Shown one piece after another: positions 25,734 through 34,454 of a stretch of DNA of 64,000 bases; position 1 is the stretch's first letter; the number at the start of each line of letters is the position of its first letter. Both the position numbers and the translations under genes were made by a program. The stretch is from NCBI GenBank assembly GCA_963621245.1, contig CAVFCW010000001.1, positions 496,001-560,000 of the forward strand, in the 5' to 3' direction. The DNA comes from SIG603 sp963621245 (GTDB taxonomy: Bacteria > Bacillota > Clostridia > Oscillospirales > Acutalibacteraceae). Below the pieces are notes generated by a model. That model made no database searches, had not been told where the DNA came from, and worked only from the letters and a program-made list of their open reading frames with translations.

Positions 25734-26669
25734 TTACTTTGCAGCAGCCTTCTTCTCTGCCTTTTTCATCTGCCATACGCCGTAAAGCGGTGTAGCAATG
25801 ACGAGCGAAGAATAGCAACCGGAGACAACACCAGCCATCATCGGAAGGGCAAAGCTTGAAACTGTTGTGAGACCGTAAACAAGTGAAACGATGTAAACAA
25901 TCAAGAGAACAGTGAAAGTTGTAGCCGATGTGATGACGGAACGTGAGAATGTCTGGTTGAGAGACATATTGATAATGGACGGAAGATCCATCTTCTTGTA
26001 AAGTCTCTCGTTCTCTCTGATACGGTCGAAAACAACGATAGTATCGTTAAGCGAATAACCGATAATCGTAAGAATAACGGCGATGAAGATATCGTTGATG
26101 TTCATGCGTCCTATAACGAACACGAAGTAACAGACAAGAACATCGTGAACAAGAGCTATAATAGCCGTTACACCAGCCGCAAGACCACCTATCTTCTTAA
26201 ATCTCAATGTGATGTAAATGAGAAGGAAGAGAACGGTAATTACAAAACAAACGATACATTTCTGGAAGAACTTAGAACCCATTGTCGGGTCAACCGAGCT
26301 TGACTCCTCAACATTAAAGGTTCTGTCGGAGTAAGCGTCGCTGAGTGCCTCTGCAACAGTTGTCTGATCGTCGAGGGAAAGCGGCTCGTTACCCGCAAAG
26401 GTAACAGTTACCTGATTTGCACCCGTACCGATAACGGTGTTTGTTGCAACGGAACAGCTTCTTGAGAGGGTGTCCTCGATAATTTTCTGAACCTCCTCCT
26501 GCTTAACCTCACCGTCAACAGAATACTTGATTACGGCGCCGCCGGCGAACTGAACGTCGAGGCTTGTGCCGAAAATGAAGTTGCAGATGATTCCGACGAT
26601 CATAAGACCGATTGAAATACCGAAGTAAATTTTTCTTTTTCCGTAGAAATCAATGTTAAAAGTTTTCAT
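25734..26669 (-). CDS. secF: Protein translocase subunit SecF
   Basis: 311 residues. An N-terminal membrane segment is followed by the first periplasmic-type loop, then five more membrane segments. The motifs DVQFAGGAVIKYS near the N-terminus, GYSLNDTIVVFDRIREN, and MSLNQTFSRSVITS are diagnostic. With SecD it uses the proton or sodium gradient to pull exported proteins through SecYEG. Its ATG overlaps the secD stop (TAATG). Confidence 0.96.
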   Translation of the reverse strand: MKTFNIDFYGKRKIYFGISIGLMIVGIICNFIFGTSLDVQFAGGAVIKYSVDGEVKQEEVQKIIEDTLSRSCSVATNTVIGTGANQVTVTFAGNEPLSLDDQTTVAEALSDAYSDRTFNVEESSSVDPTMGSKFFQKCIVCFVITVLFLLIYITLRFKKIGGLAAGVTAIIALVHDVLVCYFVFVIGRMNINDIFIAVILTIIGYSLNDTIVVFDRIRENERLYKKMDLPSIINMSLNQTFSRSVITSATTFTVLLIVYIVSLVYGLTTVSSFALPMMAGVVSGCYSSLVIATPLYGVWQMKKAEKKAAAK

Positions 26670-28081
26670 TACTTTTCCTTACCTCCGTATAACCATTTTT
26701 TACGCAGAGGCTTGAAACCTGAGAGAGACTTGATCATAAGTCTCGATGCGGCGATACCCATGATGAAGTTACCGATAACACCTACAAGAAGAGTATAACC
26801 GAAGGAATAGATTGAGCCTGTTGTGGACTCGCCGAAAATTTTCGAGAGAATGTTGCTCGGGCCGAAAACGCCGATGAGCATAACGGCAACGATGATAATT
26901 GTGATGTTACCGTCGAAGATAGCCCAGAAGGAATTTGAGCAGCCCTTCTGAATTGCGCCGTCAAGCGTTTTGCCGTTTGCAAGCTCTTCCTTGATACGGT
27001 AAGCCGTGATAACGTTACAGTCAACACCGATACCGATTGAAAGAATCATACCGGCGATACCGGGAAGCGTCATCGTGAAGGAATTTGTGAAGCTGAAGTA
27101 ACCCGAAACAGCTGCGAATGTGAGAGCCATCTGACCCATAAGGCAGAGAACTGCGACAAAACCGGGAAGCTTGAACCATACGATCATGAAAATCGCGATA
27201 ATCGCAAAGGAGATAAGTCCTGCGAGAACCATGGAGTTAAGCGAAGAAAGTCCCATAGTCGGGTTGATGGTCGAGAAGTTGGAAATTGTGAGAGCAAACG
27301 GAAGCGCACCGCCCTGAATTTTAGCTGCGAGATCAGACGCCTCGGTAGCTGTGAAATCACCCGTGATAACGGCTGATCCGTCGCTGATAACGGAGTTGAC
27401 GGTAGGTGCGGAAATCATAACGTCATCCATCCAGATTGAAATGGTCTGGTTGAGATAAGTCTCGGTTGCCTCTGCAAATTTCTTTGCGCCTTCATCGGAG
27501 AACTTAAGAGCAACAACGTAAGTAAGCTCGCTTGAAGACTCTGAGCTTGAAGTGAGCTCTGCTGTTGCACTTGTGACGTCGGTACCCTCAAGAAGGATAG
27601 TGTCGGCGGTTTCTCCTGTCGGAGTCTGATAAACAGTGTCGCCGTTGGCGTCTGTGGTTGTTGTCTCGTAGCTGTTGCCCGGACGGAATGTGAGAAGTGC
27701 TGTCTCGGCAATCTCGTTGATTGCACTCTCGGGATCGAAGCTCTCCTCATCGGAAGCCCACGGGAATCTGACGATGATTCTGTTGTTTGAAGTATCTGTG
27801 TAAATCTCGTAGTCTGTGATATTCTTGGAGACCATTCTGTACTCGATGATGGACTTTGCCGACTCGAGCTCAGCCTCTGTTGCCTTGTAGTCGTTGGCAG
27901 GGCTGAAAGTAGCCTCAACGCCGCCGCGGATATCTATACCCCATCTTATATCGGAAGCACCCTTGATGTAGGTGGTTTTAGTGTCGCCGTTCTGACCGTA
28001 AACACCGAAAACAGCAGTATAGGTAAGGGCAAGAATAAGAATAGCAACGATAAAAAACACCGGTTTTTTTACTCGTTTCAT
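26669..28081 (-). CDS. secD: Protein translocase subunit SecD
   Basis: 470 residues. The extracytoplasmic domain begins DIRWGIDIRGGVEATF (the SecD signature) and has a Thr/Ser-rich P1 insertion around 135-185. Six membrane segments are present, including IGIGVDCNVITAYRIKEE, the SecD proton-relay region. It works with SecF in secretion. The RBS is GGAGG about nine bases before the ATG. SecD and SecF are separate here, as in many Clostridia; in Bacillus they are fused. Confidence 0.96.
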   Translation of the reverse strand: MKRVKKPVFFIVAILILALTYTAVFGVYGQNGDTKTTYIKGASDIRWGIDIRGGVEATFSPANDYKATEAELESAKSIIEYRMVSKNITDYEIYTDTSNNRIIVRFPWASDEESFDPESAINEIAETALLTFRPGNSYETTTTDANGDTVYQTPTGETADTILLEGTDVTSATAELTSSSESSSELTYVVALKFSDEGAKKFAEATETYLNQTISIWMDDVMISAPTVNSVISDGSAVITGDFTATEASDLAAKIQGGALPFALTISNFSTINPTMGLSSLNSMVLAGLISFAIIAIFMIVWFKLPGFVAVLCLMGQMALTFAAVSGYFSFTNSFTMTLPGIAGMILSIGIGVDCNVITAYRIKEELANGKTLDGAIQKGCSNSFWAIFDGNITIIIVAVMLIGVFGPSNILSKIFGESTTGSIYSFGYTLLVGVIGNFIMGIAASRLMIKSLSGFKPLRKKWLYGGKEK

Positions 28082-28119
28082 TGGAAATTATTCCTCCGTA
28101 TTGTATACCTTATAACTCT

Positions 28120-28145
28120 AAAACAGGGCGACTTTCGCCACCCTG
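28120..28145 (-). terminator. Hairpin/terminator after ispH-S1
   Basis: On the minus strand CAGGGTGGC/GTCGCCCTG (28124-28145) closes a GAAA tetraloop with two wobble pairs, followed by TTTT. It lies between the ispH-S1 stop and secD and may only partly separate the two groups. Confidence 0.6.
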
Positions 28146-28171
28146 CCGTTATTCGAGTTAATCGAACTAAA

Positions 28172-30112
28172 TTATTCAGCCTCGTTCTCGTCCTCAGCCT
28201 CGTCCTCAAGGAGAGCTCTGATGGAGAGTGAAACTCTGTGCTTGTCAAAGTCGATGTCTGTGATCTTAACTGTGACAACCTGACCTACGGAAAGAACATC
28301 CTGCGGCTTCTCGATTCTCTTGTCGGAGATCTGAGAAATGTGGATGAGACCGTCAATGCCCGGGATAACTGTAGCGAATGCGCCGAACGGAGTCATGTTG
28401 ACAACCTTAGCGTCGCAAACTGTTCCTACAGGATAATCTCTCTCAAGGATGAACCAAGGATTGTCCTCGTCCTTCTTGTAGCCGAGAGAAATTCTCTTTG
28501 CGTCCTTATCGATGCTCTTGATGTAAACCTCAACTGTGTCGCCTACGGAAACAGCCTCGCTCGGGTGCTTGATTCTGTTCCAAGAAAGCTCGGAAATGTG
28601 AATCATACCGTCTACGCCGCCGAGATCAACGAATGCGCCGAAGTTTGTGAGGGACTTAACTGTGCCGGTGTAAACCTGACCTTCCTCAGCTGTCTCCCAG
28701 AACTTCTCTTCCTGCTCTTTTCTTGCCTCACGGAGAACGGAACGGATAGAACCGACAGCTCTTCTTCTTGCAGCGTTAACCTCGATAATTCTGTAGTTAA
28801 CTTCCTGACCCTTGAGAGCCTCAAGATCGTCGCCTCTGTTCTCTGTTGCCTGAGATGCAGGGATGAAAACTCTTACTCCGTTGTAAACAACGATTACGCC
28901 GCCCTTAACAACGTCTGTAACTTTGCCTGTGAGAACCTCGCCGTTGTCAAGAACTTCCTGGAGCTCGTCCCAGCCCTTTCTTGCGTCAAGTCTCTTCTTT
29001 GAACATGTGATATATCCGTCAGCATCGTTTGTCTTCATGATGAGTACATCAAACTCATCACCGACTTTGCAAGCCTCGAGAAGATCTACAGATGGATCAG
29101 AAGAGAATTCTTCTGCGGAAATATATCCGGTCTGCTTTCTTCCGACGTCAACAGAAACTTCTGTTTTAGATACACCGGTGACAACAGCATGTACAATTCC
29201 ATTTGTATTATAAGTCATTTCCTCCTGTTCAAAGAGTTCAGCGAAACTAAGTTCCTTTTCAGTAATGTCTGCCATGGTAACTAGTACCTCCTTTATAATG
29301 CTAGCCGGCGTTGATGCCCCGGCTGTAATACCTATTGATGCTCCCTCAAAATCCTCGTCGATATCTTTTATCTCATCTGCGGTTTCTATCAGATAAGTTC
29401 TCGCATTCTGCGAGCAAACGTCTTTAAGCTTTCTAGTATTGGAGCTGTCTCTTCCGCCCACGACAATCATAATGTCCGATTGCTTCGAAAGAGAATCCGC
29501 TTCGGCTTGTCTTTTAGCCGTAGCATTACATATTGTATCAAAAATTAATGCGTTTGTATAGACTTTTTTAAGAATTTTCTCTGTTTTCTCCCACTCTTTT
29601 ACGTTAAAAGTGGTCTGAGCGCAAAGCAAAAGCTGTTTTTGAGAAAATTCCGTGTGTTCTTTTAATAATTTTTCGAGTTCCTCTGAGTTTTTCACCACAA
29701 AACAGGCGCCTTTTGCACATCCTGTTATTCCCATAACCTCGGGATGATCGCTGTTGCCCGCCACGATAACGATTTTGTCGCCCGCCTCACGGACAAGCTT
29801 GTGAATATTAGTGACAAACGGACACGTGGCGTCAACGTAATTTACGCCGAGAGCCTTGAGCTCATCTATAACATCGTCCGAAACTCCGTGGCTTCTTATC
29901 ACAACCGTGCTACCCTTGGGCGCTTCGCTCGGTGAAGAAATTATCTTCACTCCTTTTGAGGCAAGATCGTCCACAACCTGCGGATTGTGAATAATCGGTC
30001 CGAGCGTGCAGACGTTTTCTCCCTCGTCCACAAGAGAGTAAACCCTTTTCACCGCACGGTCAACGCCGAAACAAAACCCGGCTGTTTTTGCAAGTATCGG
30101 TTCTTTTCTCAT
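28172..30112 (-). CDS. ispH: Bifunctional HMBPP reductase IspH / 30S ribosomal protein S1 fusion
   Basis: 646 residues in two functional parts. Residues 1-~285 are IspH, the last step of the MEP isoprenoid pathway (HMBPP to IPP and DMAPP). The three [4Fe-4S] cysteines are Cys14 (AGFCFGVDRA), Cys97 (VDATCPFV) and Cys195 (DTICNATAK). Residues ~304-632 hold four S1 RNA-binding domains; the last two are the most canonical (GAFVDLGGVDGMIHISELSW and GAFATVIPGIDGLIHISQIS). The tail is acidic. This fusion is established in Clostridia. The gene overlaps plsC by 4 bases and ends the cmk-plsC-ispH string. Confidence 0.97.
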   Translation of the reverse strand: MRKEPILAKTAGFCFGVDRAVKRVYSLVDEGENVCTLGPIIHNPQVVDDLASKGVKIISSPSEAPKGSTVVIRSHGVSDDVIDELKALGVNYVDATCPFVTNIHKLVREAGDKIVIVAGNSDHPEVMGITGCAKGACFVVKNSEELEKLLKEHTEFSQKQLLLCAQTTFNVKEWEKTEKILKKVYTNALIFDTICNATAKRQAEADSLSKQSDIMIVVGGRDSSNTRKLKDVCSQNARTYLIETADEIKDIDEDFEGASIGITAGASTPASIIKEVLVTMADITEKELSFAELFEQEEMTYNTNGIVHAVVTGVSKTEVSVDVGRKQTGYISAEEFSSDPSVDLLEACKVGDEFDVLIMKTNDADGYITCSKKRLDARKGWDELQEVLDNGEVLTGKVTDVVKGGVIVVYNGVRVFIPASQATENRGDDLEALKGQEVNYRIIEVNAARRRAVGSIRSVLREARKEQEEKFWETAEEGQVYTGTVKSLTNFGAFVDLGGVDGMIHISELSWNRIKHPSEAVSVGDTVEVYIKSIDKDAKRISLGYKKDEDNPWFILERDYPVGTVCDAKVVNMTPFGAFATVIPGIDGLIHISQISDKRIEKPQDVLSVGQVVTVKITDIDFDKHRVSLSIRALLEDEAEDENEAE

Positions 30113-30798
30113 TTCATGTCCTCGATTGCTTCCTCACGAAGTGCGGTAATCTCACTCATGATTTTCTTTGCGCCTCTGCGGAAATACATGCTTCCCTCAG
30201 CCTCTATTCCAAGCTCCTCAAAGGGTATCGGCTTGCCGAAATTAACTCTCATTTTGCTTCCCTTGCGTGGCAAAGTGCCGTCGGCACCGATAATCGCACA
30301 CGGCACAACGGGAACTTTTGTCTTGTAAGCGAGAACGGAAATGCCCGTTTTCGGCTTGCCCAAAGATCCGTCTTTCGATCTTGTTCCCTCGATGAAAACG
30401 GTTACCATTCTTCCGTTATCGAGAAGATCGTAAGCATACTGCAAAGCGTCACCGCCGCCTGTTCCTCTCTCAACGGGGAATGCTCCCGCATATGTGATAA
30501 TCAAACTCAACAGCTTGTTCTTGAAAAGCTCGGCTTTAGCCATAAAGTGCATGCCGCGAAGCTTTGCACAGCCGAGAAACAGCGGATCGTGAGCCGTAAC
30601 ATGCGAGGACGCAAGAATGAATGGGCCGGACTCGGGAATGTTCTCCACTCCCATGAACTTAAGTCCCCATCTTCTGCCGTACAATTTTGGAAGCCAAACA
30701 TAAGCCAAGCGGTAAAGAAAAGGAACTTTCTCCTTTTTCACCTTGCCGCTTCTCGTGTACAGCTTTCTGTGAAGCTTTTTTTCAATAATTTTATCCAT
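30109..30798 (-). CDS. plsC: 1-acyl-sn-glycerol-3-phosphate acyltransferase (PlsC family)
   Basis: 229 residues. The acyltransferase motif HX4D is in SSHVTAHDPLFLG, and the glycerol-phosphate binding motif is FIEGTRSKDG. It makes phosphatidic acid at the membrane by acylating lysophosphatidate. It starts 3 bases after cmk and overlaps ispH-S1, which is the gene order usual in Clostridia. The substrate preference cannot be read from the sequence. Confidence 0.94.
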   Translation of the reverse strand: MDKIIEKKLHRKLYTRSGKVKKEKVPFLYRLAYVWLPKLYGRRWGLKFMGVENIPESGPFILASSHVTAHDPLFLGCAKLRGMHFMAKAELFKNKLLSLIITYAGAFPVERGTGGGDALQYAYDLLDNGRMVTVFIEGTRSKDGSLGKPKTGISVLAYKTKVPVVPCAIIGADGTLPRKGSKMRVNFGKPIPFEELGIEAEGSMYFRRGAKKIMSEITALREEAIEDMK

Positions 30799-30801
30799 AG
30801 C

Positions 30802-31476
30802 TTACCCCTCTGAAGAAATTTCGGAATTTATGAGCTCGGATATTTTGGCGACAACCTCGTCAAAGCTCATATTCGTCGAATCAAGTACAACGGCGTCGTC
30901 AGCCGCCTTCAAAGGAGATGTCTCACGGTGAGTATCCTGATAGTCTCTTTTTATAACGTCGTTCAAAATTTCTTCGTATACCGCATTTTCACCCTTTGCG
31001 ATATATTCGTTGTATCTTCTTCTCGCTCTTTCCTCGGGTGTTGCAGTCAAAAATACCTTTACACGTGCATGGGGAAGCACGACCGTTCCTATGTCTCGGC
31101 CATCCATTATAACGTTGTATTTTTCAGCCATTCCCGTCTGAAGCGAAAAGAGAAATTTTCTCACCTCGGGTATTGCAGAGGACTTTGAAGCCATCATGCT
31201 GACCTCGGGAGTTCTTATTTTTGCGGAAACGTCCTCGCCGCAAAGATAAACGTGCTGTCCGTCCTCCTCGTGAGAGAGTCCGACCTCGATATCGGCTAAG
31301 GAATTAACTACTTTCTCGGTGTCGGCGGCATCAATGCCGTTATTGATAAGGTGGAGCGCAACCGTTCTGTAAAGCGCACCCGTATCGACATAAATAAAGC
31401 CTGTTTTTGCGGCTACCGCCTTTGCAACGCTGCTTTTGCCTGCTCCGGCAGGCCCGTCTATTGCTGTTGCTATCAT
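30802..31476 (-). CDS. cmk: Cytidylate kinase
   Basis: 224 residues. P-loop GPAGAGKSSVAKAVA at the N-terminus, YVDTGALYRTVALH (NMP-binding), and MDGRDIGTVVLPHARVKVFLTA, RRYNEYIAKGE and DSTNMSFDEVV near the C-terminus. It phosphorylates CMP and dCMP. Its start is 23 bases downstream of the flavoprotein gene, so the five genes from 33598 to 28172 probably form one transcript. Confidence 0.96.
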   Translation of the reverse strand: MIATAIDGPAGAGKSSVAKAVAAKTGFIYVDTGALYRTVALHLINNGIDAADTEKVVNSLADIEVGLSHEEDGQHVYLCGEDVSAKIRTPEVSMMASKSSAIPEVRKFLFSLQTGMAEKYNVIMDGRDIGTVVLPHARVKVFLTATPEERARRRYNEYIAKGENAVYEEILNDVIKRDYQDTHRETSPLKAADDAVVLDSTNMSFDEVVAKISELINSEISSEG

Positions 31477-31499
31477 ATCAATTCTCCAATACTTTTATT

Positions 31500-32735
31500 T
31501 TAAACGCTCAAACCCGCAAGCCTTCCGGTACAAAATGCAATCTGAAGATTAAATCCCCCTGTGTAAGCGTCCACGTCCATAACTTCGCCAGCAAAATAAA
31601 GTCCCGATACAAGCTTGGACTCCATGGTTTTTGGGTTAATCTCTTTTGTGTTGACTCCGCCGCCCGTAACTATGGCTTCATTGAGTGAGCGGAAACCGTT
31701 CACGGTGAGTCTGAAATCTCTGAGCGTATCGAGCAAAGCCTTTCTCTGCTCTCTTGTCACGCTGTTGCACTTGGTCACTGCGGGAATACCGCTTCTCTCG
31801 ATAACCACGTCAATCATTTTCTGTGGAAGAAGCTCCGAGAGCGAGTTGCCGAAGTTTTTGTTTTGGTTTTTCTCCAAATCACGAAGAAGTCGTTTGTCGA
31901 GCTGTTCTTCCGTGAGTGCCGGCTTGAGATTTATGCCTATTATAAATCTTCCCGGTTTCATGTCACGCATGTGTGCGCTTGCCGAAAGGATAACGGGGCC
32001 GCTCACGCCGAAATGCGTGAAGAGCATTTCTCCGAAATCCTCGTAAATAACCTTGTTTTTCTTCTCGGTATCGTAAATTTTAATTGCCGCATTTCTCAAA
32101 GAAAGCCCCTGCATTTTGGGGCAATCGTCATCTTGAGTTGTGAGAGCGACAAGCGAGGGCGTAATCGGCTTGATGCTGTGGCCGAGTTTTTCGGCAAACT
32201 TATATCCGTCTCCAGTGGAACCCGTTGCTTTGTAAGAAGCGCCGCCCGTTGCGATCAAAACCGCATCCGAAAAATATTCGCCCGATTCGGTTTTAACGCC
32301 GCTTGCGGAACCGTCCTTTGTCAAAATATCTTTGACCGCCTCTTTTTTGAAGCGGACGCCCAAACCCTTGCACCATTTTTCGAGAGCGTTAGCAATGTCG
32401 TTTGCGTTATCACTGACGGGAAAAACACGGTTTCCCCTCTCGGTTTTGAGCGGAACTCCGAGTCCCTCAAAAAAATCCATGGTGTCGGACGGCGAAAAAA
32501 CGCTAAGCGCACTGTAAAGAAATCTTCCCGAACTCACGCAGGATTTTATGACGGTATCGTTGTCGCAGTTGTTTGTGACATTGCATCTGCCTTTGCCTGT
32601 TATGCGTATTTTTCTGCCTAATTTATCGTTTTTGTCAAAAACAAGTACGCTTTTTCCTCTTTCGGCTGCAGTGCCGGCCGCCATAAGTCCGGCGGCACCG
32701 CCTCCGATAACAATCAAATCAAAGGTATTCGTCAC
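31500..32735 (-). CDS. HI0933/YhiN-family FAD-dependent oxidoreductase
   Basis: 411 residues. FAD-binding Rossmann motif LIVIGGGAAGLMAAGTAAER at the N-terminus, then LGRKIRITGKGRCNVTN, the family hallmark, a middle insertion domain, and the C-terminal MDVDAYTGGFNLQIAFCTGRLAG that contacts FAD. The reaction is not established for this family. It starts with GTG overlapping the stop of the RpiR gene by 4 bases and is part of the cmk operon in many Clostridia. Confidence 0.92.
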   Translation of the reverse strand: MTNTFDLIVIGGGAAGLMAAGTAAERGKSVLVFDKNDKLGRKIRITGKGRCNVTNNCDNDTVIKSCVSSGRFLYSALSVFSPSDTMDFFEGLGVPLKTERGNRVFPVSDNANDIANALEKWCKGLGVRFKKEAVKDILTKDGSASGVKTESGEYFSDAVLIATGGASYKATGSTGDGYKFAEKLGHSIKPITPSLVALTTQDDDCPKMQGLSLRNAAIKIYDTEKKNKVIYEDFGEMLFTHFGVSGPVILSASAHMRDMKPGRFIIGINLKPALTEEQLDKRLLRDLEKNQNKNFGNSLSELLPQKMIDVVIERSGIPAVTKCNSVTREQRKALLDTLRDFRLTVNGFRSLNEAIVTGGGVNTKEINPKTMESKLVSGLYFAGEVMDVDAYTGGFNLQIAFCTGRLAGLSV

Positions 32736-33598
32736 TTGCTCTCCACCTTTTCGTAGGTTCCGTACTGATCCCAGATTTTCTCGAGCGACTGCAATGTCTT
32801 TGCGACCTCATCCTTACGGCTGATTGCAGAGACAACGATAAGCGCATTGATAACGCTGAGCGGTGCAACAAGAGAATCTACAAACGAAACCATGTCGCTT
32901 CTTGCCTGAAGAGTGTACTTTGCGGCTGCGGCAATGGGAGCCAACGGGCTGTCGGTTATCGCTATTGTAGCCGCGCCTCTGTCTGTTGCGTATTTAATTG
33001 CCGTAACAGCCTTCTTTGAGTATCTCGGGAAGCTTATGCCTATTACGGCGTCCTGCTCCGTGAGATTTACCATCTGCTGTAAAATCTGCGCCTCGCTTGT
33101 GGCATTGATGAGAACCGCCTCACCTGTAATCAAATCCATGTAGTGATGCAGGAAAGTAGCGAGAGCCAATGAGCTTCCCGCACCGAGAATAAATATTTTT
33201 CTTGCCTTTGTAACGGCGTCGGCTGCGGCATAGAACTGCTCGTGAGAGAGAACCTCTTTTGTTCTCTTGATGATGTCAATATCCTGATCGAGAGTTGCGT
33301 CGAGAAGATCCTCAATTTTGTAGCCTGCAGCAGTGTGCTCAAGGCGCTGAACGCTTGTGAGACGGTTTCTTATCATCTCCTGCATAGCCTGCTGAAGCTC
33401 GGGGTATCCCGAATAACCGATTTCAACCGCAAATCGGACAACGGTGGACTCGCTGACGCCTACGACTTTTCCGAGCTTGGAAGCCGTCATAAATGCCGCT
33501 GTGTCGTAGTGCTCCATTATATATCTTGCAATAAGTCGCTGACCCTTTGAAAAGCCCTTCTCAAGCTGGACTATTCTGTCAGAAAGCTGAATATTCAT
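32732..33598 (-). CDS. MurR/RpiR-family transcriptional regulator
   Basis: 288 residues. An N-terminal RpiR helix-turn-helix (TASKLGKVVGVSESTVVRFAVEIGYSGYPELQ) is followed by a SIS sugar-isomerase-like domain (~120-260) with GAGSSLALATFLHHYM. SIS regulators sense phosphosugars such as MurNAc-6-P or glucosamine-6-P. Here it heads a housekeeping operon rather than a sugar locus, so its signal is unclear. RBS CGGAGGATAAAAA; promoter at 33686-33714. Confidence 0.92.
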   Translation of the reverse strand: MNIQLSDRIVQLEKGFSKGQRLIARYIMEHYDTAAFMTASKLGKVVGVSESTVVRFAVEIGYSGYPELQQAMQEMIRNRLTSVQRLEHTAAGYKIEDLLDATLDQDIDIIKRTKEVLSHEQFYAAADAVTKARKIFILGAGSSLALATFLHHYMDLITGEAVLINATSEAQILQQMVNLTEQDAVIGISFPRYSKKAVTAIKYATDRGAATIAITDSPLAPIAAAAKYTLQARSDMVSFVDSLVAPLSVINALIVVSAISRKDEVAKTLQSLEKIWDQYGTYEKVESK

Positions 33599-33685
33599 TT
33601 TTTATCCTCCGAAGGCACAATCATAAAATAATCAAATCGAATTTATGGGTTCTCCGCTTTGAAAGCGAGGGACACCCACATTAAG

Positions 33686-33714
33686 ATTATAGTTTATTTT
33701 GAATTAAAAAGCAA
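33686..33714 (-). promoter_or_regulatory. Predicted promoter of the RpiR-flavoprotein-cmk-plsC-ispH operon
   Basis: On the minus strand, TTGCTT (33709-33714), 17-base spacer, TATAAT (33686-33691), 87 bases before the RpiR start. The leader contains an imperfect GGGT...ACCC hairpin (33642-33675). Confidence 0.6.
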
Positions 33715-33722
33715 ATCTAATT

Positions 33723-34271
33723 TCAAAATTTGGAGTAGAACTCGCTTAGCATTTTTTCGGCGTTTTCTCTCGCTTTTTCGACTCTCTCAATAGCCTCGTA
33801 AACTCCGCCCTCGGTGAAGTCCTCGCCTATTACAAAAAGGCCGTACTCAATTTCACGGAAGAAATCCTTTGAATCTATGCCCGGAACGAGCAATTTTCCC
33901 GCTGTGGGAGACAGTTCTATCAATCTGTCCGCCAAAATCTCTTTTAGATAAACTATCTTCTCGGGATAAAGTCTAAGTTCTTTTATATCAAAATCGGAGG
34001 TTCTGCCGCACGGGCTTGCGCAAAGAGCGCAGTTGGGAACCATGGAATATTTTTCTTTTCTCACTTCTTCTGCAAGTGCCGCCGCTTTCTCCTGCATACC
34101 GGAATCGCGGTGAAGCGAGAGAAGTCCCTCTGCAATTATTCTTCTCGTGTTATCTGTCTCATCATTGTCGGCGCATACCCTTGCAAGACCGATAAGCGAG
34201 CCCAAAAGCTTGGTTTGTTCGCCCGTAAGAGCAGCAAAATTACCCGTCTGTACCCATGTTTTCTCTGCCAT
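33723..34271 (-). CDS. Helical protein with a cysteine motif, function unknown
   Basis: 182 residues, mainly helical by composition, with no signal peptide or membrane segment. A four-helix-like layout holds the motif PNCALCASPCGRTSDFD near residue 80: Cys-x2-Cys-x3-Cys followed by Gly and Asp. The motif and the helical context recall the N-terminal region of hybrid-cluster (hydroxylamine reductase-like) proteins, but the rest of that enzyme is absent. It may bind a metal or a cluster. The ATG at 34271 has TTGGAGAAGATT before it. No terminator lies between it and the RpiR promoter. Confidence 0.75.
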   Translation of the reverse strand: MAEKTWVQTGNFAALTGEQTKLLGSLIGLARVCADNDETDNTRRIIAEGLLSLHRDSGMQEKAAALAEEVRKEKYSMVPNCALCASPCGRTSDFDIKELRLYPEKIVYLKEILADRLIELSPTAGKLLVPGIDSKDFFREIEYGLFVIGEDFTEGGVYEAIERVEKARENAEKMLSEFYSKF

Positions 34272-34454
34272 AATCTTCTCCAATCAAAATTTATCCACTA
34301 TGGATTATAAATCTATTCTTATCATATTACAACAGCCGAAATATCTTTTTGCACTTAATTTTCTTTACTGTCACATCTGCTTCATATTACAATCATATAG
34401 TGTACATAAAGTACATAATGCTTTGATTACACAGTTGATTTTAAGGAGACAATT

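Noticed and set aside
28238..29002. 254-codon plus-strand reading frame
   Set aside because: It lies antisense within the S1-domain part of the ispH-S1 gene, has a Cys/Asn-rich composition without any domain, and no ribosome binding site. It is a shadow of the minus-strand coding sequence.
30088..30813. 241-codon plus-strand reading frame
   Set aside because: Antisense to plsC and to the junctions on either side; no domain, and both flanking genes are well supported on the minus strand.
31863..32621. 252-codon plus-strand reading frame
   Set aside because: Antisense to the HI0933-family flavoprotein gene with a composition typical of reversed codons; no recognisable domain.
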